Shown piece by piece: positions 1 through 11,900 of a stretch of DNA of 64,000 nt. Source of the stretch: Capsicum annuum. Lineage: Eukaryota; Streptophyta; Magnoliopsida; Solanales; Solanaceae. Both the position numbers and the translations under genes were made by a program. Every line of letters begins with the position of its first letter. The stretch's first letter is position 1. The notes beneath the pieces are model-generated. The model did no database searches. It worked only from the letters and a program-made list of their open reading frames with translations, and had not been told where the DNA came from. Location of the stretch: assembly GCF_002878395.1 (NCBI RefSeq), contig NC_061114.1:147813229-147877228 (forward strand), written 5' to 3'.

Positions 1-454
1 TGCAGTAATTTAAACATAAAAGAGTGCTAACTTTACCACTTATCAGGTTTCAGTTCATTGCCATGACTATAACTTGTTATGGAGACTATTGATTTTGCAT
101 TATATGATCTAAAAGACCTAACTCATATTGGAACACATAAAGGAAGGACTAGAATAGTAGAAATATAGCTCTAATAACTTCGTATATATTTGTTGTAGTA
201 TTTCTTGATTGTTTCTTCCCAAATATTGTAGTGTTTCTAGCCACTTCTACTACAGTTGATGGTCAAAACTAGAGTGCTTTTATGCACTTTTATCCTACTA
301 GTATCATGATTGTTCTCAGAATATGATCGTTGGTATGTGACAAGTCCTTTATCATTATGTTTATGCATTGTTATATCTAGTGGACGTATTATTTTGGGAG
401 AATCTCCATGTTGCAGTAAATTATGGTGTCAGTTAAGAATGACAGATTCTAGAA
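1..454 (+). other. Unresolved upstream part of host A (expected gag/protease zone)
   Basis: By position this should be the gag to early protease part of the plus-strand chromovirus whose pol follows. I could not match any gag motif, zinc knuckle or the protease active site here by eye, so it is recorded as unresolved. Confidence 0.3.
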
Positions 455-2160
455 CCCTTATCTATCGCTACTCCAACTGGAGAGTTAGTCATATTAAAAA
501 GGGTGGGAAAAACTTTTCATGTTATAGGCCTCTATAATGTTACATCAATTGATTTAATAGATCTAGATATGACTTATTTTGATATCATTCTAGGAATAGG
601 TGCGTTTCATTGATATAATTCCACTTCCATAATTGATTATAGAACTAGAGTCATAGAATTTTACATACATAATAAACAATACATAGAGTTGAAGATTAGT
701 CATACAATACCTTTGGGTCATTTTATCTATCATCCGAAGGCCAGGAAGATGAATTTTATGTTTTCAATACATCATCTAGTTTGTGTTAAGGATTCTACAA
801 CAAAGACCTTAAATCATGAGTCTGTTGTAATAATAAATAAGTTTCTTGAGTTTTTTTATGAGGATTTTATTAGAGTTAATCTTAAGTGAGAAATGGACTT
901 CGGTTGTGATCTTCTTCTAAGTAAACAATACATAAATGTTCTTTCGAACACAATTTTAGCAATTAAGGTTATTAAATTAATATTTGAAATACCTATTTGA
1001 TAAAGGTTTCATATATGTAAGTATTTCCTAATGAGATGCTCTAATCAATTTCGTGTGAAAGAAAGACAATTCATTCATAATGTGTGTCATATACCATTAG
1101 GTGAAAGAAATCAATGTAAAAAATAATCATCTCGTCATATGAATTAATGACTTATTTTACCATATTCAGGTTGGTAATTATTTCTCTAAGATTAACCTCA
1201 GATTTCCTTATCTTAACCTCAGAGATAGGAAATGTGACATTATAAAACAACCTAACTAAATTGGTAGGGTAACCACCAGTTTATGGTTATGTATTTGGTC
1301 TAACTAATAATCATGGATCTTCGAGAGTATTGTTTTACTCTCAAGCACCATCAATTGTTCACTAAGTTCAATAAGTGCGCATTTTTGTTAAAATTCATAG
1401 CATTCTTTGGTTTTGTTATTTCTTTGAGGGTATTCTAGTAGTGTCTCAAATGATATAGACAGTAAGGAATTAACCTAGACATACTTCTCCATTAGGCATT
1501 AGGTGGTTTTAGGGCTTAGTTGTCTAGTTTAGGTGGTCTATTCAGGGATTGTCATCTATTTCTACCCTATTGAATATGTTGACACAGAAAATGTTTATGT
1601 TTTAATGGTCAAAATAATGTTAGAAGAGTTTTTAAGAGTTGAAGACTTGATTGACTTCTTCTCTAGTTTGGACATGTCAATCAAGCTTCAACTTTTTCAA
1701 TGAAAGTTGTCATCTATTTCTACCCCATTGGTAATTTTGTTTAAAAAATTGTACGGTCATTGCATATGATTATAGACAACTTAAAGTTCATGAGAAAAAA
1801 TACACTACCCATGGTCTATAGTTGGCAGTATTATTTTTTTCCTTAAAGATTTGAATGTAATATATGTATGGTGTTCATGTTAATATGTTCACGAATCATA
1901 AGATCCTTTAATACACTTTAGGTTAGAATAATCTTCAACAAAGGAGATAACTTGAGCTTTTCATGACTATGATGTGAGTGTTAATTCAAATTGTGTAAGG
2001 CCAATGTAATAGCTAATACACCATGTAAGTTGTCGATGGTTAGTGTGGCCGATGTTGAGAAAGGAAAAAAGGAGTTGGATAAAGATATTTGTAGGCTTTA
2101 ATGTTTAGTGTTTCATCTCACAAATTAAATTATTGTGTCTGTTAATGTTTAGACTGGATT
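455..2160 (+). pseudogene. pol: Decayed Ty3/gypsy pol, first part: protease end, RT, RNase H (host A)
   Basis: Read across frames on the plus strand, this follows chromovirus pol in order. Residues like TPTGELVI and LDMTYFDIILGIG (about 470-610) match the protease C-terminus. DKGFI and CVIYH (about 1000-1110) and NDLF...YFSKINL (about 1150-1200) match the start of RT. FTKFNKCAFLL (about 1360-1400) matches the later RT motif. YDYRQLKVHEK (about 1765-1800) and YGVHVNMFTNHK (about 1865-1905) match RNase H, and SVADVEKGKKELDKDI (about 2043-2093) the linker to integrase. Many stops and frameshifts make it non-functional. The frame stops at 2160, where another element is inserted, and resumes at 8375. 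Confidence 0.8.
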
Positions 2161-3490
2161 TGTAAAGCCCCAAAATGTGGGTCTTGAGACGTCACACGGT
2201 GCTTAGGGGCGCAAGTGACCCCAAGCTATCCCTCCTACTAGCATAACTCATAAAAAACTGGATAAAATTCTTAAATCTATATAAAGTTAGCAAAAATATA
2301 GAACTTCTCTGAACTTGATTAATATAAACATGACCTTTACAAGATTACAACTGTACTTTTACAAATAAAACTGAAACTGAATACATCAACTTCTACTGAC
2401 TGTCTATGAAGCCTCTACTGGTACTGACTTCAGATAGATGGATCATGACTCCCAACTAACCTATCTCAATACGAATAAACTAAGGAAATTCAACACTTCT
2501 CGAAATCTATAATTGAATAATGCCCTCAAATCAAAAGGACTCATCACCTGCTGACTGGAAGCTGCGAACTAACTAAATATTGTATCTGCATTATAACTTG
2601 TACCTACATGATAAGGCACTATTGCATATAGAAATATATAGGGGTCAGACCTTTAAGGAATGTACTGAGTATATGGGGGTGCAATGCAACATTATAAATA
2701 ATATCATAAATGATTATGAAAATCATGCATGCTAACGATAACAACTTTCTTCGCTTGAATTAACTGAAATATATTGCTTGTAAATCATCTATAGTAATAC
2801 AAGCATTATAAATCTCATAAATCATTATACTTAACTCAAACTCTTTAAATCATGACTTAGAGTGACTCCGTAACTCATGAAACTTGAACTCTTATGAACT
2901 TGGGAGTTTCTTATAATCGAATAACTACTCCAACATAGGTGGGGCTGTCGTACTCTTGCCAAGGAGTAAAACCTCAACTTCTCAATCACAATCCCATACT
3001 CGGTTTCTGGCCCATAATTATCAATATCAATCTTACGGTGGCACATAGTTTTGGAGAAATTTCATATTTCCCGCTCATTACTAAATACTCCTCCCAGAAT
3101 TAGCTCAGAAGGCATTAGGAAATCCAGCTTAATCAATATCAATTCGTGGGTCCATTATAAAGACCAAAAATAAATGTATATCTCATCGGTAAATCATATA
3201 CAACTGTGGGTTCCTAACTCAACTCAAAATCAAACAATCTTTCTCAACATCAAGATGTATCAATTCATTTAGTCATGGCAACATCAATAACTTTGAGAAA
3301 ATATCAAGACTTATTATAACAACTCAATCTTATGAATTAATATACTCAATAATCCAGTTTGTCATAAGGAAGCTTAAAACTTGACATATGTCTTGAAAGC
3401 ACTTGAAATACCAACTCATGGTAGACCATGAAATTCACAATATTAAATATCAACTCATAATTTGTATGTTGTAAAATAATCATGTATGAA
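2161..3490 (-). repeat. Truncated 3' LTR, family 1
   Basis: This is collinear with 5606-6950 at an offset of about 3445 bp, with long near-identical stretches, for example around 2745-2860 against 6160-6285. Similarity fades at about 3480-3500, so only roughly the first half of the LTR (left side as drawn) is present. There is no recognisable polypurine tract at its inner edge. Confidence 0.75.
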
Positions 3491-5588
3491 AAACTTCAAG
3501 TACATATGTCTGATCATTAAACGTAGCGCTTGAAAATTAGAATTGAACATATCAAAAAGCTTGAGTACATAAGTCATGCGTTGCATGACCTAAATTGGGA
3601 ATTCATAACTATGAATTGTGATTCCAACCGGTGAAAGATTTGAGACTCCGCATTTCAGTAACTAAGTGAGGACATGATTTTCTTATGGCATGCTTGGACA
3701 TGAATCATGATCATGGAATCAAAACGCAAAGCATGAATAAATACAGGAATGACTGAAAATAGTAAAATAAAAATAGGTCGAGCAGTATCCCTTCTCACAG
3801 CTGTTTCACAACTTATTGGCATACCCACTAGAACCTGACAAACTAACCTGGTCACTTGTTCTACTATCTCCCTCTAAGACTAAAGCCATTACACTTCTTA
3901 ACTCAATTATTAGGAACATCATTCATTGCCTAACTAGTCTTCCTCCACCTAGCAACTCCATAACATTTACTAATTACGCCATATACAATGACCCTAGAAA
4001 AAAATAAAGCAGCCCCACAAAACCTTGGGCAAGATGTCTCACCAAGAACACAAAATCAAACTTAATTACATGTTGATCAAACTCAAGATCTCACATACAC
4101 TATCCAAGACCATTAGATCGCTTCCCTGTAAGTAGAACCATTAACCAAGAAATCATCACATCCATATTCATAGACACCATTCATCCAAGCTTAATGCCTA
4201 GCACTCAGTATAACTTACAACTCTACCTCACACACACCATTCTCACTTGGAAACTATAAAATAAAATATCAATAAACACTAGTCCACATAAACCTCCTAA
4301 TAACAATAATTGGTCATAATCATATGGCCTCTCTCATTTATAATCCATCAACATGCCCTTCTTCTACCCATCATTACTATCTATCCTTCATACACAACTT
4401 AACTTAGTTCATAACTCTTTAACCCTGAACTTAACTTTCCCTTGCAATCTCAGGAGAATCTAAGTTAACAACACTAATTTACAAAGTATCATCATCCATA
4501 ACTTATACTTATTTTGTGCAACACACCATTAACAACTCTTTTTATACCTTAAGTAAACCATTATTTAGCTTCACCAATAACTCCTTCTCTTTCATCCATG
4601 AGCTTTCACATAAGAATGTTATCACTTCATCACTAACTCGATCACATGCAAAAGGCTCTGCTATACATACTTTCAATAAATCACACTTTCCACCCTTTCT
4701 TGCCACAACACCTCTAAACTAGTTCTAACCAGCACGAGGAGAAAAGATACATAAGGAGTATCTAGTGAATCAAAATAGGCCTCACCCGGCTTCACTAGTC
4801 TTTTATTTGCATTTTGAAAAAGAATTTGAGATGGATAACAAAGCAATTATTCTAGTGAATCGAAAGAGCCCCACACGGCTTCACTAGACTTTTAGTTCCA
4901 ACTTTATAAAGATAACAAGGTTACAAGACACAAAAACTTGCCATATAATATTTGATAATCTAAGAATACACATCTTACTCTATCTTAACTGAAAAAATCA
5001 TAAGCGAGAGAGAATAACATTGAACTTAGGAAACTTATAGCACGTTGGTAAGCTCTTCTCAGACCGCTTTGTGAGACTTCTGAAATTTATTTTTTGTAGG
5101 TATGGAAGCATTATCAGAGAGAGAAAATTAGAATTCACTTATTATGTTACCTCAAGAATAGTACATAGATAAGGAAGTATAGATTATCAATATGGATTCT
5201 GAGAAGAAAATCTAGAAGCACAACTGACTTGGGCTTATTGTACAATTTATAAGTGTAGCTTGATAAGGAACTAATAGGGTACTTTATAGCTCATTTACAA
5301 CTTCATAACTATCTGTGGGGACTGTTTAAGAAAGTACTATCTACAAAGAATTGAGTTTGACTGTCTCTAATACCTTAAAAATAAGGCGGGGATACCAAGA
5401 ATATGGTAAGGTGAGAATTTGTATAAGTTTCTCAATGAACCTTTCTATAGTATGATCTAAGACTTGAAATAATGGAGACATTTCCTAAATGCCATAGCCT
5501 CTCAAAGAAAAGTATAGACGTCTCCATACCATTCTATAAGACTCTACTAGACACAGCTTCATAGACACCCTAGGACACTTGAACTCTG
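3491..5588 (-). other. Internal region without retroviral genes
   Basis: It lies between the truncated LTR and the primer site. The last 150 bp or so next to the primer site read, on the minus strand, like the usual Tekay leader (a GTGTCTA...TAGAGTCTTA type stretch). The remainder, about 3500-5400, has no gag, protease, RT or integrase motif that I can find. It is strongly strand-asymmetric in C and G between 3800 and 4750 and contains the paired hairpins at 4761-4893. It could be a non-autonomous internal domain or filler from another element. Confidence 0.45.
4761..4893. repeat. Two direct copies of a 43-bp hairpin repeat
   Basis: Copies at 4761-4803 and 4851-4893 are about 85% alike. Each is bounded by CTAGTGAA and TTCACTAG, perfect 8-bp inverted arms around a C-rich core containing CTCACCCGGC or CCACACGGC. 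A 47-bp spacer separates them. The function is unknown. Confidence 0.7.
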
Positions 5589-5602
5589 TGCTCTGATACC
5601 AA
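5589..5602 (-). promoter_or_regulatory. Primer-binding site, initiator tRNA-Met type
   Basis: The plus strand reads TGCTCTGATACCAA, that is TTGGTATCAGAGCA on the minus strand, the standard plant PBS-Met. It lies three bases from the LTR end and shows that the element is transcribed on the minus strand. Confidence 0.85.
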
Positions 5603-5605
5603 GTT

Positions 5606-8374
5606 TGTAACGCCCCAAAATTTGGGTCCTGGGACGTCAGCGCAAGTGACCGCAAGATAACCCTCCTACTGGCATAACTCATAAACAATAAGATAAAATT
5701 CTTAAATCTACATAAAGTTATTAAAAATATAGAACTTCTCTGAACTTGATTAATATAAAAATGAACTTTAAAAGATTACAACTCTACTTTTACAAATGAA
5801 ACTAAAACTGAATACATAAACTTCTACCGACTGCCTATGAAACCTCTACTGATGGGTCATGACTCCCACTACCAATCTCAATATAACTAAAGTAAGAAAA
5901 TACAACACTTCTCGAATTGTATAACTGACTCATGCCCTCGAATCAAAAGGACTCATCACCTATTGACTGGAAGCTGCGAATTGACTTAATGCGGTATCTG
6001 CACTATAACTTATACCTACATTATAAGAAACAGTAGAATATAGAAATATATGGGGGTCAGTACTTTACAAAATGTACTGACTATGTGGGGGTACAATGCA
6101 ACATTACAAATAATATCATAAATGATTATGAAAATCATTAACGCTGACGATAACAAATTCCTTCGATTGAATTAACTGAAATATATTCCTTGTAAATCAT
6201 CAATAGTAATACAAGCATTATAAATCTCATAAATCATTATATTTAACTCAAAATCTTTAAATCATGACTTAGAGTGACTCAGTAACTCATGAAACTTGAA
6301 CTCTTATAGACTTGGGAGTTTCTTATAATCGACATAACTACACCATGTGAGTCGCATGGAGTCTAAATTTTTGGCCTCCTAAGGAGAGAACCCCATATTA
6401 GCAGGGGTGTCATACTCTTGCCAAGGAGTATAACCTCAATTTCTTAATCTCAATCCCATACTCGGCCTCTGGCCCAAAATCATCAATATCAATCCTACGG
6501 TGGCACGTATTTTTGGGGAAATACAATATTTCCTGCTTGGTTCTAAATACATCTCCCAGACTCAGCTCAGAATGTATTAGGAAATTCACCTTAATTAGTA
6601 TCAATTCATGGGTCCATTATAAAGACAAAAATATAAATATATATCTCATCGGTAAATCATATACAACTGTGGATTCCTAACTCATCTTAAAATTAAACAA
6701 TCTTTCTCAACATCAAGATGTATCAATTCATTTAGTTATGGCAATATCATGAACTTTGAGAAAATATCAAAACTCAATATAACAACTCAATCTTATGAAT
6801 CAATATACTCAATAATACAATATGTCATAAGAAAGCTTAAAGCTTGACACATGTCTTGAAAGCACTTGAAATACCAACTCATGGTAGAACATGAAATTCA
6901 CAATATTAAATATCAAGTCATAATTTGGAAGTTCTAAAATAATCATGTATGAAAAAATTAAAGATAATTTGGAAGTTGTAAAACAATCATGTATGAAAAA
7001 CTTAAAGAAAATATCATAGAACTCATTCTTGACTCTCAAGCTCAAATATCAATATATATATATTCAATGATAAAAATTCTCATAGAAAATCTTAAATCAT
7101 GAATCTTATCTCAAATCATTCGAAAATCATTAACTCATAATAATAATATTCAACTCATGGCATAAGTTCTCAATTTAAGAAATAAAATAATGAAATAGTC
7201 ATGTGTATAGATTTTGAATATATCAAATATCATAAATAATTAATAAAGTAATTTGGGTGTAAACCCACTTTGCAAAATAATGGATTTCAATAGTAGAAAT
7301 TAAATCTTTACACACAAGAACGAAAGAAGTGTTCTTGTTCAAACCCCACATACCTTGATTAAGGATTTGAATGAAGAAACTTGTTATAGACTCCTTTTCC
7401 ACCTTTTTAGTTAGGGTTCTTGATGCTTTTGACTTGGGTACCTTGAATCTTGAACAAATTTATAAAATCTATTGTTGGATTGTTGATGTTCTTACAAAAT
7501 TTGGATTGGATTTTTGAGAGAGAAACCATAGTATTCTTGATGAAATGGAAGAAGAATGAAGTTTTGTTCTTTACTTGGATATATATAGAGGGTAAAAATT
7601 GGTAGAAAAGACCAAAATACCCTTTTAAAATTGCCCCCTAATTGCTGAAAAAAAAGGCTGACGACATCCGTGATCGACTGTCAGACCCGTGATAGGCCAT
7701 CGTGAAATGTCATCACAAAAAGGTCAAATTTTTAAGTTTCTTCCTAAGGATGATGATGTCATACGAAATGTTATTAGAAAGTGACGACGCCGTCATAAAC
7801 GTGACAGCCCGTCAGAACCGTCGTCACCGTTTTCTAGCTTGACCATGTTGGAGTAAAATAGGTATAACTCTTTTCTCCGATATTGCATTTTGGCTAAATT
7901 AGTATAGTTTGAAATCTAATTCAGCTATCTATCTGTTTATAGGTTATGAGCTCAAAAATTCCAAGTATAATTAGAGATATACTCGTTTGAAGTAGACTAA
8001 ACCAATATCCTTCCTATGAACTCAATCGGTAAGAAATGTTTTCATTCGCCAAATTTTTAGGACATCTTTAAGGCCTTAATTCACACCATACTTTATCGGA
8101 AAGCAACCAATGCACTATAATTTATTTCTCAAGAGCTTGATTCATGGTTGCACTATTGGTTAGAGTCTCGGGGAATTACAAAATGGCTTTAACTTCCTCA
8201 CCGGGTGTCTGATTCGGGTGAATATTATGTCGATCGAAATATTATCCAATTCTCCACATGATTGAGACTACCATTTATGGAAATACAACATAAGATAAAT
8301 AATAATAAATTTGGAAGTTATCTATATTTACTCAAAAGATGAATTTAGGCTTAAGAAATGATCGGGGTATTACA
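5606..8374 (-). repeat. Complete 5' LTR, family 1 (about 2.77 kb)
   Basis: Ends are TGTAACGCCCC and GGGGTATTACA, with the primer site adjacent. Read on the minus strand it has the block CCCGAATCAGACACCCGGTG, related to the CCCAAATCCGATAACCGGG block at 60695. Next come a short CG-rich stretch at about 7660-7845 and a TATA box near 7583. Other family members are 2161-3490 and the solo LTR 27924-30199. Confidence 0.85.
7579..7588 (-). promoter_or_regulatory. TATA box of family-1 LTR
   Basis: CTATATATAT on the minus strand, about 75-100 bp downstream of a CG-rich patch and upstream of a TCTCTCAAAAATCC stretch, is consistent with the U3/R promoter. The start of transcription is inferred, not seen. 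Confidence 0.5.
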
Positions 8375-9790
8375 AGATTAGATTTTTCCTTTGTGATGGA
8401 TGTTAAGGGAAGACAAAAGAGTGATCCTATCTACTTATGGTGAAAAAATCTAAAAAAGTTTAAAATGATAGGGGTTTTCTACATATAGGTAAATGGTATT
8501 CTTCAATATATTGGTTAGTTATGAGTTGCAGAAGTAGATGATTTAAGGTATCATATTTCGATAGGGCCTCATAAATCTTAATATTTGATTCATACAGGTG
8601 TCACCAATATTTTCAATGATTTATGGCATATATATTAATGGAATGACATAAGGAGGGTTATTGCTGATTTGAGTCTAAGTGTACTAATTTTTAGTAGGTG
8701 AAGGTATGATAGAAGAAACTAGAATGTATGACAAAACTTATAAAATTTCCTACATATAAGAGGGAAATGGTTGGTAAAGATTTCAATATAGGTTTACCAT
8801 GTAAAAGATAATTGTATGATATCATTTGTGTGGAAGTAGACTTTAGACTAAGTCAAACCATTTTTTTATATGTAAAGACTACATATTTAGTAAAGGTCTA
8901 TGCAATACTTTATATCCTTGAGTTAGTTACAATGCATAGAAGAACCTTAGCTACCATCTCATATGTGGGTACTCATTTTAGCTCTCTATTTCGGAGATCT
9001 TTAAAGTAGAGTCTTGGAACCTGAGTAGATCTCAAAACAATATTTATATTTTAGAGAGATGGTTAAGAAGATCATACTATTTAAAAATTAGAATATATGT
9101 TTAGATCATGTGTAATTAACTTTAAAGTTAATTCGATTATCTGTTACCTCCAATTAAAATTTCATAAAATAATAATTTCCACTCAAATTTTTGGATTTAC
9201 CCATTTACGGGACTTCATGGGTAAAGGTATATATTTTTTATTCATTTATATTAGATAGGTGGTGGTACTTTTATTGATACATATTTAGTTCACAAGGATT
9301 TAGGAATATTTTAGTTGATTTGAGAGAGACTTAAAATTGCTCAACATCATCAGAAATATAATTCAATTGTGAGGAGGAGAAAACTTGAGAGTGTTGTTCA
9401 TGCGTATGTGTTCCTTAAAGTTTTACTAATGAAACGACTGATAATATATTTAAAGAAGGGGAAACTTATACATACAGGACATTGACATGTATTGGGGATG
9501 TGGCCATTGAGTAAGGGTTGCTCATAAAATCACTAGCATTGCATTCTATTTTCCATGTGTCCTTTTTGAAAAAAGTGTATTGGTGACCTAACTTTGGTTA
9601 TGACTTTGGAGAGTATTGGGGATTCCAATAGTCTTACATGTGACGAAGTGTTAGTTGAGATATTTGAAAGGAATGTTCTCTAGTTAAGTAATAAATAGGT
9701 CACTTAAGTAAAGGCTTTCTGGTGGAATAAGTTTGTTGAGGGAGTTATTTAAGAAGTAAAAGTAGATATGTTGGCCATGCAACCTTATAT
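8375..9790 (+). pseudogene. pol: Decayed Ty3/gypsy pol, second part: integrase and chromodomain-like tail (host A)
   Basis: This continues host A after the insertion. MDVKGRQKSDPIYLW (about 8396-8442) matches the pre-integrase linker. VDFRLSQTIFLYVKTTYLV (about 8835-8890) matches the integrase core around the VDRLTKSAHF motif. VGTHFSSLFRRSL (about 8967-9005) corresponds to DRGTQFTS, with the catalytic Asp lost. KKGKLIHTGH and KKCIGDLTLV (about 9455-9600) match the GPF/Y end, and EVLVEIFERNVL, WWNKFVEGVI (about 9640-9750) the chromodomain-like tail. Many stops and frameshifts show it is dead. A chromodomain tail places host A in the chromoviruses. Confidence 0.8.
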
Positions 9791-10047
9791 TTTTCGTCCT
9801 TGTACTGTAACAATGTAAGGTCTATTTTTCTACTTTAATTTCTCCACAATGTTTCATGCTATTTTCAATTATATATGATTATATGTATGTTTTCATTCTT
9901 TACATGTTTCACCTAAGTCAAGACTTTTATCTAAATATGTCCCATTCATGTGATGTGTTTTGATTAAGAAAAAATATATTTTCATGTTAATTATTCCTTC
10001 CTTATCTATCGAAATTAGTTTTAGTCTTTATTCGGGGATTAATGATC

Positions 10048-10060
10048 CCAAGGGTAGAAA
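10048..10060 (+). promoter_or_regulatory. Degenerate polypurine tract of host A
   Basis: GGATTAATGATCCCAAGGG followed by TAGAAA resembles the conserved Del/Tekay end (a GACGAATG.TCCCAAGGGGGGAGA type sequence) that precedes the 3' LTR. A similar, better preserved motif lies at 22022-22053. Confidence 0.45.
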
Positions 10061-11900
10061 TTTTAGCTCCCTAAAAGGCTCCTATGATTAAACCCAACTT
10101 CGATAAAAAAACTAATGGAATATCAAATTTTCTAGACAAGTAAAACTCATATAATGAGCCATAGAATATGACCAGGAGTCATACTACAAATAATGGTAAG
10201 TTTTCTTGAAATCGGATAATCTCTAGTCGCGATAAGTCATGTAAATTTAGTATGAGTTGTAAACTTTCTTATGTTGATGAGGACGTGAGAGATGAAAATT
10301 TCTCCAAGGAATGACGAGTAAGAACCATAACCTGTGGATTTACATCAAGAGTTATAGGAATGAATGATGGTCTCTAACGCATAACATAATCAAAAGGCGT
10401 AATAGATCAAGAGTCAAAGATGACACACCAATCGATCATAAGTGACACTGTGGAATGGTGTAAACGATGTCTATAACCTATTAAAGGTGGCTTTAGGAAC
10501 CCCAACTTAGTCCATGAATTATGGACTAACCTATGATTCTTGCAACTACTTATGAAAAATGTAGTAGAAAATATCATGTATGATTTCAAAGGGGCAACAC
10601 GGTCTTCTCACGCCCATTAAAATCCTCGATTAAATCTTTTCATGTAACTTTTGGTGGATTTAAATGGAAAAAAAAAAACTAAATACTTCATCCTTAAGCA
10701 TAACTCCAATAAGTCAAAAACTAATAAATTCCAAAAGATCTGAATCGAAGCTGGGGTTCCATTCTCAAGATTTAGACTTCAAGCTCCTTAATCTGGAATT
10801 TTTGTAAATATTCTTAAATAAAAATGTATATGGGTATTTAATAGGCATTTGATTAACACTTACAACTAAACTAAAGCTTATAAATTATGGTTTTCATGAT
10901 TTGAAAATTAGGGTTTACACCCAATTGTATTAATTGTAATGATTTTTGTCTGAGCATGTTTCTCATGATTTTCTATCATGTTCTTTACCCCAAACATGAT
11001 TTTACCAACACAGTTATGGTTTGTTGCCTTAATATATTATTTAGGATGATTTAGAAATTTATTGTGCATCAATTGATCATCAGTCTTAGATTTCCAGTAA
11101 ATTAAACATGACTAGAATCATTAACTCTTGCAAACCTATTAAATAGAAGAATTAAACTAGCTCATGCTTATTTTCATATAATTCATTAATTATGACCTAA
11201 TAGTATTTGAATTTTTGAGTTGTATTTAACATTGAGAAAGTTTGGGTTCTAGATAATCAATGTCCTAGATATATGTTGCAGCAATATAGTAAGGGTTCAT
11301 TCCAGTTTAGCGTGACTCCTTTAGCCAGAATAGGATCAACTAGATGATCCATAAAATATATGGATACTTTTATTAAGTATAGGGATCTACCCAATAGAGG
11401 TTGTCCATTCAACTCTATGTTAGGTTACATAATTTATTTCAGTTGAATGAAATTTCGAAAAAAATGATCTAAGCATACCAAATGTACAAGATCGACTCTT
11501 TTCACAATTTACATGATAGATTATGATTTAGTCACATGTTTTCAATTACAACTGAATTTTAAAAATTGTAGGTCATTGTGCATCTGTTTAAATGTCTTTA
11601 AAATTATGCATCTATGTTATCATGATTTTAGCTTCCAATGTAATTTACTTATTTTATTTCATGATTTTAATATCTCAAATTCTCATTACATCCTATGGTA
11701 TTGTTAGTATGACAACCAAAAACTCATTGCACTAAAATTAAAAGCAAAATCTTAGTTTAGTTCTTCCTTAGTGAAAATTTTTGAAGTTTACGGAAGTCCT
11801 AGTTTTAGGATTATTTTAAAAATGTTGTGTTCAAGGAAAATCAAGGAGCTCTTAAAGTGATGATTTGTTGTTTTTAGAGGATTTGTGTTATAGGATAATT
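10061..11900 (+). repeat. Probable 3' LTR of host A, heavily decayed
   Basis: It follows the polypurine-like tract and starts TTTTAGCTCCCT, plausibly a decayed TGTAACGCCCC. It has the AT-rich make-up and an AGGGTTTACACCCAA stretch (about 10911-10925) like transcribed parts of related LTRs. I could not find the far end, so the right boundary is a guess. Short frames inside it are not convincing genes. Confidence 0.35.

Larger units (their letters stand above)
2161..8374 (-). mobile_element. Minus-strand LTR retrotransposon (LTR family 1) inserted in host A pol
   Basis: The insertion starts TGTAAAGCCCC and ends GGGGTATTACA. Flanking 5-mers GGATT (2156-2160) and AGATT (8375-8379) differ at one base, as an old target duplication would. 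The host A reading frame continues on both sides. A minus-strand primer site at 5589-5602 next to the right LTR fixes the orientation: the 5' LTR is on the right, the 3' LTR remnant on the left. The internal part is only about 2.1 kb and shows no pol, so the element is deleted or non-autonomous. Confidence 0.8.

Noticed and set aside
4761..4893. CACTA transposon or MITE ends at the CTAGTGAA/TTCACTAG hairpins
   Set aside because: The arms are only 8 bp, the unit is about 43 bp, and no target duplication or typical CACTA terminus is present.
10666..10679. Poly-A run as the tail of a LINE or processed gene
   Set aside because: No reverse-transcriptase or gene-like sequence precedes it and no flanking duplication was found; it is a simple A run inside probable LTR DNA.
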